The notes under the pieces are model-generated. The model was not told where the DNA came from, did no database searches, and was given only the letters and a program-made list of their open reading frames with translations. This document shows positions 39,985 through 48,922 of a stretch of 64,000 bases of DNA, in pieces. Each line of letters opens with the position of its first letter. Positions within the stretch are counted from its first letter, which is position 1. Source of the DNA: Algibacter_G agarivorans (GTDB lineage Bacteria > Bacteroidota > Bacteroidia > Flavobacteriales > Flavobacteriaceae); NCBI RefSeq assembly GCF_039543245.1, contig NZ_BAABJJ010000002.1, forward strand, positions 34,587 through 98,586, in the 5' to 3' direction. The position numbers were made by a program, and so were the translations under genes.

Positions 39985-40410
39985 ATGAAGGTTTATAAAT
40001 CGAAAATTAGTTACGGTCTTTTATTTGCTGTTTTCTTTCTTTTTGTAATAATCACTTATTTTCAGGTAGTTAATAACTCAAGTTTTAAGAGTTTACTTAT
40101 TATATCTATAATTCACGTATCAACATTTTTATTTTTACTCTATATTTTTTACAATATAGACTATACAATTGAAGGTAAAACTTTAAAAATAAGATGCGGT
40201 TTTTTGTTTAAAAAAAATATTGAGATAGAAAAAATTACAGCCATTTCAAAAACCAATTCATTACTGTCTTTGCCAGTAGCGTCTATTACAGATAGAATAG
40301 AATTAAATTATGGAAAATCCAGCAGTATTATTATATCTCCGAAAAATAAAATGGCATTTATTGAAGATTTGATTAAATTAAACCCCAATATCAATAACCA
40401 AATCAAGTAA
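39985..40410 (+). CDS. Bacterial PH-domain membrane protein
   Basis: A 141-residue protein with two membrane helices (about residues 9-26 and 34-53) and a C-terminal beta-rich segment (DYTIEGKTLKIRCGFLF, IEIEKITAISKTNS, RIELNYGKSSSIIISPKN). This matches the bacterial PH (DUF1200-like) layout, in which IxxITxIxxxxS precedes a short strand-rich core. The function is unknown. It converges on a TPR gene 8 bp away. Confidence 0.72.
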   Translation: MKVYKSKISYGLLFAVFFLFVIITYFQVVNNSSFKSLLIISIIHVSTFLFLLYIFYNIDYTIEGKTLKIRCGFLFKKNIEIEKITAISKTNSLLSLPVASITDRIELNYGKSSSIIISPKNKMAFIEDLIKLNPNINNQIK

Positions 40411-40418
40411 ACGAATAT

Positions 40419-40994
40419 TTATCCTCTTCGTTTTTGAGCTCTAATAGATCCTCCAGCGCCATAATGTTGGTTCGGTCCAGCGGCTTGCTTCATATTTTGC
40501 TTCATCATTTTAATTTGATCCGTCAGCATGCCTTGTTTGTCTAGTTTTGTAGCTTCAGTAAGTAATTTTTGAGCTTCTTGTTTTCTACGTTTAGAAAAAG
40601 CAATACCTGCTAAATTTAACTTTGCCATAGCTAAATCATGATCCATAGACAGACCTAAAGAAATAGCTTTTTTAAAATGTTTCTCTGCCTCATTCACATT
40701 ACTTTGCGATACCATGATACCGTGTAGATAATAAAAATACCCTTGTTGTTTGGTTACTAAAGCAGTTTCAGGATTTTTAATTTTATTTAACCATTTTTTA
40801 GCACCTTCAAAATCTTGTTTACGTAATTTTAAAAATGCGAGTAATATAAATTCATTTTTAAAATAAAGGAATATAAAAATGAATGATAGAAGAATAAGCA
40901 TAATGCCATTGCCTATATAGCCTTCTGTAAATTGATAAACAGCAAAAGCGATGATTCCCGCAGCAATGATAAGTTTTATGATTTTATTGTACAT
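40419..40994 (-). CDS. Membrane-anchored TPR protein
   Basis: A 191-residue protein with two N-terminal membrane helices (about residues 5-22 and 28-46), then TPR-like helical repeats (KLRKQDFEGAKKWLNKIKNP, YLHGIMVSQSNVNEAEKHFK, AKLNLAGIAFSKRRKQEAQK) and a basic, Gly-rich tail (YGAGGSIRAQKRRG). It would be an inner-membrane protein with a scaffold domain; its partner is unknown. A perfect 23-bp palindrome (41024-41046) lies 30 bp upstream of its start and could be an operator. Confidence 0.75.
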   Translation of the reverse strand: MYNKIIKLIIAAGIIAFAVYQFTEGYIGNGIMLILLSFIFIFLYFKNEFILLAFLKLRKQDFEGAKKWLNKIKNPETALVTKQQGYFYYLHGIMVSQSNVNEAEKHFKKAISLGLSMDHDLAMAKLNLAGIAFSKRRKQEAQKLLTEATKLDKQGMLTDQIKMMKQNMKQAAGPNQHYGAGGSIRAQKRRG

Positions 40995-41023
40995 GATATT
41001 AAATTTTCTAATAGTAAAAAGTG

Positions 41024-41046
41024 TTGTTTAGTTTAAAACTAAACAA
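41024..41046. promoter_or_regulatory. Perfect 23-bp palindrome, possible operator
   Basis: TTGTTTAGTTT-A-AAACTAAACAA is an exact dyad, 30 bp upstream of the TPR gene start. It has no following T run, so it is not a terminator. Transcriptional repressor binding is a reasonable but untested role. The rest of the 298-bp gap (40995-41292) holds the rpmH promoter and no gene. Confidence 0.5.
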
Positions 41047-41198
41047 ATTTATTGTTTTAAGAGTGCAAAGAAACTAAATTTTTATTAAAATCTATCTATA
41101 GATATTTAACAAAGATGACCTGTTAGCCCAAATAAATAAGGGTCTAGCATGGGTTTTTCTATTCTGAAAAAATAATTCGAATTTTTTTCAAATTACTT

Positions 41199-41229
41199 TT
41201 GTCAAAGTTGTAAAGGCTTTGTATATTTG
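41199..41229 (+). promoter_or_regulatory. Complete promoter TTG-N20-TATATTTG for rpmH
   Basis: TTG at 41199-41201, 20-bp spacer, TATATTTG at 41222-41229, giving a leader of about 60 nt before rpmH. Confidence 0.7.
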
Positions 41230-41292
41230 CCCTCGGTTTTGAGGAAAGCCATAGCTTTAAAAAATACAATTCAGATTTAAAAAAATAAGACA

Positions 41293-41454
41293 ATGCCAAA
41301 AAGAACGTTTCAGCCATCAAAAAGAAAGAGAAGAAATAAACATGGTTTCAGAGAAAGAATGGCTTCTGCTAATGGTAGAAAGGTGTTATCTCGTAGAAGA
41401 GCTAAAGGAAGAAAAAAATTATCTGTTTCAACTGAAACTAGACATAAAAAATAA
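41293..41454 (+). CDS. rpmH: 50S ribosomal protein L34
   Basis: A 53-residue, very basic protein beginning MPKRTFQPSKRKRRNKHGFR and containing RMASANGRKVLSRRRAKGR, the conserved L34 sequence. It is complete with a slightly extended C-terminus (KKLSVSTETRHKK). It has its own strong promoter and a terminator (41478) before carB. The usual partner rnpA is not next to it in this organism's arrangement, since carB follows. Confidence 0.97.
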   Translation: MPKRTFQPSKRKRRNKHGFRERMASANGRKVLSRRRAKGRKKLSVSTETRHKK

Positions 41455-41477
41455 TGATTAACAATTGTTGATAATTT

Positions 41478-41510
41478 AAAGGTGTTACTTAAGTGTAATG
41501 CCTTTTTTTA
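41478..41510 (+). terminator. Rho-independent terminator after rpmH
   Basis: Stem AAAGGTGTTAC / GTAATGCCTTT (two G-U pairs) with a 6-nt loop and T run. Confidence 0.75.
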
Positions 41511-41566
41511 TATCTACTGATTACTATTTTTGTAAAAAATTGAAATTCAACATATAACCAGTAAAA

Positions 41567-44419
41567 ATGCCAAAAAATCCAAAACTTAAATCGATACTAA
41601 TTATTGGCTCAGGTCCAATTGTAATAGGGCAAGCATGTGAATTTGATTACTCAGGAACTCAAGCACTACGATCGCTTAGAGAAGATGGAATTGAAACTAT
41701 TTTAATCAATTCTAATCCTGCAACAATCATGACAGACCCCGCTATGGCCGATCATGTGTATTTATTGCCACTTAATACAAAATCAATAATTAAGATTCTA
41801 AAAGACCATCCTCAAATTGATGCAGTATTGCCAACAATGGGAGGTCAAACCGCTTTGAACTTATGTATCGAGGCTGATGAAAAAGGTATTTGGAAAGATT
41901 TTGATGTAGAAATTATTGGTGTTGATATTGATGCCATAAATATTACAGAAGATAGAGAGCAGTTCAGAGAATTGATGCTTAAAATAGGTGTTCCAATGGC
42001 ACCTCAAGCCACTGCTAATTCATATTTAAAAGGTAAAGAAATAGCTCAGGAATTTGGATTTCCCTTGATAATTAGAGCATCCTTTACTTTAGGTGGAGCA
42101 GGGGCTTCATTTGTTTATAAAGAAGAAGATTTTGATGAATTATTAACTCGTGGATTAGAGGTATCTCCTATTCATGAAGTTATGATTGATAAGGCATTAA
42201 TTGGCTGGAAGGAATATGAATTAGAACTACTTAGAGATTCTAATGATAATGTTGTGATAATCTGTTCTATTGAAAACATGGATCCGATTGGAATTCATAC
42301 TGGAGATTCTATTACCGTAGCTCCAGCAATGACATTAAGCGATAGAACGTATCAAAAAATGCGTGATATGGCAATTCATATGATGCGTAGTATTGGTGAT
42401 TTTGCAGGAGGTTGTAACGTGCAGTTTGCGGTATCTCCAGATGAAAATGAAGATATCATAGCTATTGAAATTAATCCGCGTGTATCGCGTTCTTCAGCGT
42501 TGGCGAGTAAAGCAACAGGGTATCCAATTGCAAAAATTGCTGCTAAATTGGCTTTAGGTTATCATTTAGATGAATTAAATAACCAAATTACAAAATCGAC
42601 TTCAGCATTATTCGAACCAACTTTAGATTATGTTATTGTAAAAATACCACGTTGGAATTTTGATAAATTTGAAGGTTCGGATAGAAGATTAGGACTTCAA
42701 ATGAAATCCGTAGGAGAGGTTATGGGTATTGGACGATCATTCCAAGAGGCCCTTCATAAAGCAACACAATCACTTGAGATTAAACGAAACGGATTAGGCG
42801 CTGACGCTAAAGAGAATAAGAATTATGATCAGATTATAGAAAAACTAACTTATGCTTCATGGGATAGGGTTTTCATTATATATGATGCCATTGCCATGGG
42901 AATCCCTCTGAGCAAAATTCATAAAATCACACAAATAGATATGTGGTTTTTAAAGCAATATGAAGAATTACATGTCCTTAGAAATGAAATTTCAACATTT
43001 ACTATTGATACCATTGAAAAGGAGTTACTACTTGAGTCTAAACAAAAAGGTTATGGCGATAGACAAATAGCGCACATGTTGGGCTGTTTAGAAAGTCAAG
43101 TATATAACAAACGTGAAGAGTTAGGTGTAAATCGTGTTTATAAATTAGTTGATACTTGTGCCGCAGAATTTGAAGCAAAAACACCATATTATTATTCAAC
43201 ATTTGAAAGTGAAATGGAAACCGCAGACGGTAAACGTTATGCAGATAATGAAAGTATAGTTTCCGATAAGAAAAAAGTAATTGTTTTGGGGTCTGGTCCA
43301 AATAGAATTGGCCAAGGTATCGAATTTGATTACTGTTGTGTTCATGGGGTTTTAGCTGCTGCTGAATGTGGTTACGAAACCATAATGATTAACTGTAATC
43401 CTGAAACAGTTTCAACAGATTTTGATACTGCTGATAAACTTTATTTTGAGCCCGTTTTTTGGGAGCATATTTACGATATCATCAAACATGAAAAGCCAGA
43501 AGGCGTTATCGTGCAACTTGGTGGACAAACTGCTTTGAAACTTGCCGAAAAATTAACCAAATACGGAATAAAGATATTAGGAACTAGTTTTGAGGCTCTA
43601 GATTTAGCTGAAGATAGAGGTTTGTTTTCAAACCTTTTGAAAGAAAATAATATTCCATATCCTGAATTTGATATTGCAACTACAGCAGATGAAGCTTCTG
43701 CAATTGCAGATGTGTTGGATTTTCCGATTTTAGTGCGTCCTTCATATGTACTTGGTGGCCAAGGGATGAAAATCGTAATCAATAAGGAAGAATTAGAAAA
43801 ACATGTTGTTGATTTATTAAGTAGAATGCCAGGAAATCAATTACTGTTAGACCATTATTTAGATGGTGCTATAGAAGCTGAGGCTGATGCGATTTGCGAT
43901 GGTGAGGATGTTTACATCATAGGAATTATGGAGCATATTGAACCTTGTGGTATTCACTCTGGAGATAGTAATTCTTTATTACCACCATTTAATCTTGGTC
44001 CTTTAGTGATGCAACAAATTATAGATCATACTAAAACAATTGCTTTAGCATTAAAAACAGTTGGATTAATAAATATTCAGTTTGCTATTAAAGATGATAC
44101 GGTTTACATTATCGAAGCCAATCCAAGAGCTTCTAGAACTGTACCATTTATAGCTAAAGCTTATGGAGAGCCTTATGTGAATTACGCAACAAAAGTGATG
44201 CTAGGGGATAAGAAGGTGAAAGATTTTAATTTTCAACCTAAATTAGATGGCTATGCTATAAAGCAACCCGTATTTTCTTTTGATAAATTCCATAACGTAA
44301 ATAAAAAACTAGGACCAGAAATGAAAAGTACTGGTGAGAGTATTTTATTTATAGACAGTTTAAAAGACGATGAATTTTACGATTTATATTCAAGACGAAA
44401 AATGTATTTGAGCAAATAG
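41567..44419 (+). CDS. carB: Carbamoyl-phosphate synthase large subunit, lacking the MGS allosteric domain
   Basis: A 950-residue protein with the CarB duplication: two ATP-grasp halves, each with a SGPIVIGQACEFDYSG or GSGPNRIGQGIEFDY start (residues about 12 and 570), RASFTLGGAG and VRPSYVLGGQGM loops, and EINPRVSRSS and EANPRASRT metal sites. It makes carbamoyl phosphate from bicarbonate, ATP and glutamine-derived ammonia for pyrimidines and arginine. The usual C-terminal methylglyoxal-synthase-like domain (about 120 residues, site of UMP/ornithine control) is absent; the protein ends at YDLYSRRKMYLSK right after the second half. This short form is normal for Flavobacteriia, so it is not a truncation error. 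A terminator follows. Confidence 0.95.
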   Translation: MPKNPKLKSILIIGSGPIVIGQACEFDYSGTQALRSLREDGIETILINSNPATIMTDPAMADHVYLLPLNTKSIIKILKDHPQIDAVLPTMGGQTALNLCIEADEKGIWKDFDVEIIGVDIDAINITEDREQFRELMLKIGVPMAPQATANSYLKGKEIAQEFGFPLIIRASFTLGGAGASFVYKEEDFDELLTRGLEVSPIHEVMIDKALIGWKEYELELLRDSNDNVVIICSIENMDPIGIHTGDSITVAPAMTLSDRTYQKMRDMAIHMMRSIGDFAGGCNVQFAVSPDENEDIIAIEINPRVSRSSALASKATGYPIAKIAAKLALGYHLDELNNQITKSTSALFEPTLDYVIVKIPRWNFDKFEGSDRRLGLQMKSVGEVMGIGRSFQEALHKATQSLEIKRNGLGADAKENKNYDQIIEKLTYASWDRVFIIYDAIAMGIPLSKIHKITQIDMWFLKQYEELHVLRNEISTFTIDTIEKELLLESKQKGYGDRQIAHMLGCLESQVYNKREELGVNRVYKLVDTCAAEFEAKTPYYYSTFESEMETADGKRYADNESIVSDKKKVIVLGSGPNRIGQGIEFDYCCVHGVLAAAECGYETIMINCNPETVSTDFDTADKLYFEPVFWEHIYDIIKHEKPEGVIVQLGGQTALKLAEKLTKYGIKILGTSFEALDLAEDRGLFSNLLKENNIPYPEFDIATTADEASAIADVLDFPILVRPSYVLGGQGMKIVINKEELEKHVVDLLSRMPGNQLLLDHYLDGAIEAEADAICDGEDVYIIGIMEHIEPCGIHSGDSNSLLPPFNLGPLVMQQIIDHTKTIALALKTVGLINIQFAIKDDTVYIIEANPRASRTVPFIAKAYGEPYVNYATKVMLGDKKVKDFNFQPKLDGYAIKQPVFSFDKFHNVNKKLGPEMKSTGESILFIDSLKDDEFYDLYSRRKMYLSK

Positions 44420-44440
44420 GACTCGCTGAAATAATTGATT

Positions 44441-44466
44441 AAAAAGCCGCTTAAAGCGGCTTTTTA
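44441..44466 (+). terminator. Rho-independent terminator after carB
   Basis: A 10-bp perfect stem AAAAAGCCGC / GCGGCTTTTT with a 5-nt loop. The rest of the 261-bp gap to the protease gene shows no gene or clear signal. Confidence 0.88.
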
Positions 44467-44680
44467 ATTGCGTTTTTTTAAAATTAAATATTCATGTTTA
44501 AGAATTGGTATGAGTATTTAATTTTCTAAAAAGCCATCTATAAAACTTATAATTATATCCGATAATCCTTCGTATTTAAGTAATAGCAATGCCTATCATC
44601 GATGATATGCGTGTTTTCTAGCTTAGTTGAAAGGATAATATTATATATTAGCTATTCAAAAAGTTATTAAAAATCTTACT

Positions 44681-47600
44681 ATGATGAAAAACCAACCTTA
44701 CTTTTTATTAATTGTTTTAGCTATTCTATTCTCAGGTCACCACGTTAATGGACAAAAACTTAGCTCACAAAAAGGAAAATCTGAAACTAAAAGCACACCC
44801 TTTAATCCTGAATTTTGTGGGACAGATTTTATACATAATAAAAAAATGAAGAATGATGCTCGGTATAAAGCACGTCATTTACAAACCATACAATCTATTC
44901 AAAAGGTTAGTTCTCAGAAAAATAAAATGCCAAATGGTATTTATCAAGTTCCGGTAGTTGTTCATGTTATGCATAAAGGCGAATCGGTTGGAACAGGTAC
45001 TAATATTTCTGACGAAGACGTAAAAAGAGGTTTGGAGTATTTAAATAATTACTGGAGAAAAGTTGCTGGTTCTAATGGGTTTGGTGATGGTGTAGATATG
45101 CAAATTGAATTTGCTTTAGCTATTCAAGATGAAAATGGAGGATGTACCAATGGTATTGACCGTGTAGACATGAGCGGCGTCCCTGCCTATGTAAGTAATG
45201 GTGTAAATAGAAGTGAATCTGGGGGTATAGATGACTATGACTCTGGTGGTGGATTAAATTCTCTTAAAGAGTATGGTATTTGGGATCCTACCAAATATTA
45301 TAATGTTTGGCTTGTTGATGAAATTGATAATAAGAACTGTTTTAGTGGAGGGTTTTTTACAGCTGGTTATGCTTATTTTGCTTCGTCACACGGACAGGCT
45401 TATGATGGATCTGTAGTTGTAACTTGTTCTTATTTGAATGAATCATCAACTGTATGGGCTCATGAAATGGGACATGCATTTAATTTAGCACATACTTTTC
45501 AGGGTGATAGTAATGGAACAAGTTGTCCTACTGGTGCGGGTGATCTTATTGCAGATACCCCAAACCACATTAGGACATCGTCTATAGATCCTTCAATTTA
45601 TAATGATTGTGGTAATAGTGATGCAAATAATTGTGATTTAACATTCGATCAAGAAATTAATCCGGATACTGGATTCAGAAGAGATACTGGCACACATCAA
45701 GATCATATGCATAATTATATGGATTATACAGGTTGTCCTACTGAATTTACAGGAGGTCAGCGTGCTGTGTCACAAGCTGCATTAACTGGTGCTAGAGCTT
45801 CTTTTCTTACAAGTCCTGCGCTAACCCCAGCTTCAACGGCTACGGTCTATTTCACATCATCGGGAACACATGCCTGTCTTGGGAATACAATAACTTTTAA
45901 AGATGAGTCAAGTTGTACACCAAATACTAAAACCAATACAGGGTATGATAATATAACGTTTCTATGGACTTTTAACAATAATGTAGATACACCATATACC
46001 TCAACAGATCAAAATCCTACAATTACATTTGATAATTCTGGATTGTATGATGTAACACTTGCGGTAACAAATTTGCATGGCACCACTAGTTTAACTAAAG
46101 CAGGAAATATATCTGTAAGTTCGGGAGTTATAGCCGGGTGTTCGGTTACGACTAATACTAGCAATACCAATAAAAATTTTGGTACTGGAGTAACTAGTGT
46201 TTTATTTAATACTTTAAACAATGTAACAGGTACAGCTATACCTGCTAATCCAGTTATTCAAGATTTTACATGTTCTGATAATACTACGGTTAATGTTGGA
46301 ACACCTTATGATTTGGACGTTATTTATAAGTCGATAGATGGTGCTGCTCAATATTTAGAAGTATGGATAGACTGGGATAATAGTGGAAGTTTTGAAATTT
46401 CTAATAGTAATGGAGATAATGAAAGCGTTTTAACTGATAATGTGCCAATAAGTTCAGCAGGTTCACATAATGCATCAGGAAGTGTAATGCCACCTGCAAA
46501 TGCTACATTAAATATGCTGCTTAGAATGCGAGTTATATCAAATTATGGTAGTGCTCCTAACGAATGTGGAAATGGGTTGGCTCAACGTGCTGACGATTAT
46601 GGTGTTTATGTTAAACCAGTTTGTACACCACCAACAGCAGGAATAACTAATAACAGTGGTGTAACAGAGTTAACTTGTGCAGCGCCTTCAATTAGTGTAA
46701 CAGCAACAGGAGGAGTTAGCTACCTTTGGGATAATAATAAGGGCATAACCTCAGATATATCTATTGCAGAACCTGGTACATACATGGTTACAGCAACGTC
46801 GTTAGATGGTTGCACAGATACAACGAGTATAGTAATTACAGATAGTAGGTCACCTACAACTGCTATTATTACGAACAATACAGGTGCAACTGCACTTACT
46901 TGTGATACTGCGCCTTCCATTAGCGTAACGGCATCTGGCGGTGATAGTTATAGTTGGAACAATGGACTTGGTAATAGCGCGTCAGCAACAATTACTGAAG
47001 CTGGAACTTATACAGTTACTGTTACTTCTGCAGGTTGTACCTCAGATACAGAGTATATTATTATTACAGATGAAACGGTAGTAGCTGCATGTTCTGTTTC
47101 TAGTACTAATAATAATAATGATTTTGGTTGTGGGGTTACTAATGTTACTTTTAACACATTAAATAATGCAACAAGTACATTTATACCTGCTAGTACGATG
47201 AATAATTTTATATGTTCTGATAATACATCTTTAGTCGCTTCAACCGCCTATGATTTAGATGTTACATACCAGTCTAGAAGCGATGGAAGTGCATTTCTAG
47301 AAGTGTGGATTGATTGGGATAATAATGGGGTTTTTGAAACATCTAATAATAATGGAAATAATGAACAGGTTTTAACTGATAATATTGCAGCAAGTTCTGT
47401 AGGATCACCATCAGTAAGTGTTACACCTCCAGCTACTGCTATAACAAATACGTTACTAAGGATGCGAGTGATATCTGATCATATCCAAGCTCCCGTTGCA
47501 TGTGGTAATGGTTTTGTTGAACGTGCCGATGATTACGGTATTACGGTTACAAGTACATTAAGTATAAGTGATTTTTCAAATTCTAAATTTAAGATTTACC

Positions 47601-47812
47601 CAAACCCTGTACCGGACCAATTAACGGTTTCTTTAGAGAACAATGGCGTAATAAAGGGATATGCCATTTATGATATAACTGGTAAAAAAGTGATGTTCAA
47701 TTCAAAAACCGATAAGAATGTTATAAATACTTCGGGTCTGCCAAATGGATTCTATTTTCTTAAAGTAAAAACGAATACTATGGACTTAATGAGTAAATTT
47801 ATAAAGGAATAG
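44681..47812 (+). CDS. Secreted M43-type zinc metalloprotease with GEVED domains and T9SS signal
   Basis: A 1043-residue multidomain protein. After a signal peptide (LLIVLAILFSGHHVNG) and a propeptide comes a pappalysin-like protease domain. The zinc site is H261-E262-x2-H265-x5-H271 (HEMGHAFNLAH), with a Met-turn in HNYMDYTGCP. Then follow a PKD-like domain (about 385-470), a first GEVED domain (about 530-650), two Ig-like repeats (about 655-800), a second GEVED domain (about 850-960) and a C-terminal type A sorting domain (FKIYPNPVPDQL to KFIKE). The last directs export and surface attachment by the type IX secretion system. It probably digests extracellular protein. The upstream 'MM' leaves the exact start (44681 or 44684) open. 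Confidence 0.93.
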   Translation: MMKNQPYFLLIVLAILFSGHHVNGQKLSSQKGKSETKSTPFNPEFCGTDFIHNKKMKNDARYKARHLQTIQSIQKVSSQKNKMPNGIYQVPVVVHVMHKGESVGTGTNISDEDVKRGLEYLNNYWRKVAGSNGFGDGVDMQIEFALAIQDENGGCTNGIDRVDMSGVPAYVSNGVNRSESGGIDDYDSGGGLNSLKEYGIWDPTKYYNVWLVDEIDNKNCFSGGFFTAGYAYFASSHGQAYDGSVVVTCSYLNESSTVWAHEMGHAFNLAHTFQGDSNGTSCPTGAGDLIADTPNHIRTSSIDPSIYNDCGNSDANNCDLTFDQEINPDTGFRRDTGTHQDHMHNYMDYTGCPTEFTGGQRAVSQAALTGARASFLTSPALTPASTATVYFTSSGTHACLGNTITFKDESSCTPNTKTNTGYDNITFLWTFNNNVDTPYTSTDQNPTITFDNSGLYDVTLAVTNLHGTTSLTKAGNISVSSGVIAGCSVTTNTSNTNKNFGTGVTSVLFNTLNNVTGTAIPANPVIQDFTCSDNTTVNVGTPYDLDVIYKSIDGAAQYLEVWIDWDNSGSFEISNSNGDNESVLTDNVPISSAGSHNASGSVMPPANATLNMLLRMRVISNYGSAPNECGNGLAQRADDYGVYVKPVCTPPTAGITNNSGVTELTCAAPSISVTATGGVSYLWDNNKGITSDISIAEPGTYMVTATSLDGCTDTTSIVITDSRSPTTAIITNNTGATALTCDTAPSISVTASGGDSYSWNNGLGNSASATITEAGTYTVTVTSAGCTSDTEYIIITDETVVAACSVSSTNNNNDFGCGVTNVTFNTLNNATSTFIPASTMNNFICSDNTSLVASTAYDLDVTYQSRSDGSAFLEVWIDWDNNGVFETSNNNGNNEQVLTDNIAASSVGSPSVSVTPPATAITNTLLRMRVISDHIQAPVACGNGFVERADDYGITVTSTLSISDFSNSKFKIYPNPVPDQLTVSLENNGVIKGYAIYDITGKKVMFNSKTDKNVINTSGLPNGFYFLKVKTNTMDLMSKFIKE

Positions 47813-47869
47813 TGTTTTAACTGAAAGTTTGCAAAGCATATTTTTGAATAAACACTCTGAGTAAATATT

Positions 47870-47895
47870 GAAAGCCGCGTTAAGCGGCTTTCTTA
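47870..47895. terminator. Terminator between protease and YceI genes
   Basis: Stem GAAAGCCGC / GCGGCTTTC with a 5-nt loop, nearly the same sequence as the carB terminator. It lies between convergent genes. Confidence 0.75.
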
Positions 47896-47913
47896 TTATA
47901 AATCATTTTGAAG

Positions 47914-48456
47914 TTACTTCTTTTTTAGGTTAAAGTCGAAAGAAATATCTACATTTCTGGAGATTTTGTCTCGAACTATTTTAGGGATTTTAATATCAAA
48001 ATCTGAAACATTCACATTAAAAACACTAGATATTGAAATGGTGTCATCGCTTTTTGTAATGTTTAAAATGACACCTTCAAGCTGTTTTGTTTTTCCATGA
48101 AAAGTTAATACACCATCGGCAATAAATGAGGATGTTGAGTTTAATTTATCCAAAGAAAAATCTTTTATTTTTCCTTTAAAAGTTGCTTTTGGGTAGGTGT
48201 CGGATTCCGCATAATTTTCATTAAAATGCTCTTCCATTAAAGCGTTTTTAAAACGAAAACCCTTCACAAGAACTAATGCGGCAAATTCACCACTATCAGA
48301 ATTTATAATAGCGGTAACTGCATTGTTAGTGGCTTTAACTTCTTCAACTGAAGGCACCGATGCTTCGAAATTAATAACCCCAGTTTTTGTTAGGTATTTT
48401 GCCTGAGAAAATATGTTAACGCTTATAAAAGCAATTAAATAGACTGATTTTTTCAT
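47914..48456 (-). CDS. YceI-family periplasmic protein
   Basis: A 180-residue protein with a signal peptide (VYLIAFISVNIFSQ) and a lipocalin-like YceI fold: FEASVPSVEEVKATNNAVTA, FKNALMEEHFNENYAESDTY then PKATFKGKI, and DGVLTFHGKTKQLEGVI. YceI proteins bind isoprenoid or lipid-like molecules in the periplasm. It is the last gene of a leftward cluster (OB-fold protein, beta-barrel, c-haem lipoprotein, YceI) that recurs in this family, suggesting a shared envelope role, perhaps in electron transfer or lipid-quinone handling. Confidence 0.88.
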   Translation of the reverse strand: MKKSVYLIAFISVNIFSQAKYLTKTGVINFEASVPSVEEVKATNNAVTAIINSDSGEFAALVLVKGFRFKNALMEEHFNENYAESDTYPKATFKGKIKDFSLDKLNSTSSFIADGVLTFHGKTKQLEGVILNITKSDDTISISSVFNVNVSDFDIKIPKIVRDKISRNVDISFDFNLKKK

Positions 48457-48520
48457 ATTAATAATTGTTTTAAATCAGTTCAATATAATAAATACAAAAT
48501 ACTTGCCATATGCTAAACAA

Positions 48521-48883
48521 TTAGTTTTCTAATAGACCATCATCTTTCCATTGTTGAATATCATCTCTCAACGATTGAGACATAAGACCACTTTGCGGCA
48601 TCGGATTAGAAGCATTATTAATACGATTAATAATTTTGTCTATTGAATTTTTTACCTGAGTGTAAGTCGTATAAGATGTTGGTGCACCATTTGTTGGTTG
48701 GCTTCCATGACAATTAGTACAATTGCTACTAAATATACTTTTAATGTTTGCATCATAAGTTATAGCAGTTGGGTCTGGATCTATTTCTTCTTCTTTAGGG
48801 GCTAAATCATCGTTGCTATCGCTTGAACAATTAAACAGCAATATTGACATTGCTGAGGCATAAATTAAGTTTTTAAATTTCAT
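48521..48883 (-). CDS. Short c-type haem lipoprotein
   Basis: A 120-residue lipoprotein (signal ending LLFNC, cysteine 19) with an acidic linker (residues about 22-38). It has a single haem-binding motif C55-T-N-C58-H59 in SSNCTNCHGSQP and a methionine-containing NPMPQSGLM segment that could provide the axial ligand. It resembles monohaem cytochromes of the planctomycete/Bacteroidota 'c-type' group. It sits between a beta-barrel gene (48923) and the YceI gene (47914), so it probably carries electrons in the periplasm or at the outer membrane. The partner is unknown. Confidence 0.85.
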   Translation of the reverse strand: MKFKNLIYASAMSILLFNCSSDSNDDLAPKEEEIDPDPTAITYDANIKSIFSSNCTNCHGSQPTNGAPTSYTTYTQVKNSIDKIINRINNASNPMPQSGLMSQSLRDDIQQWKDDGLLEN

Positions 48884-48922
48884 AGCTTTCTTTTTTTATT
48901 AATTATTTATTCATTTTAAAAA

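Noticed and set aside
43038..43782. Long minus-strand open frames opposite carB
   Set aside because: They are shadows of the strongly conserved carB coding frame with no family resemblance or start signals.
44400..44419. carB as a truncated or broken gene
   Set aside because: The short form without the allosteric domain is the normal flavobacterial length, and the stop is followed by a proper terminator.
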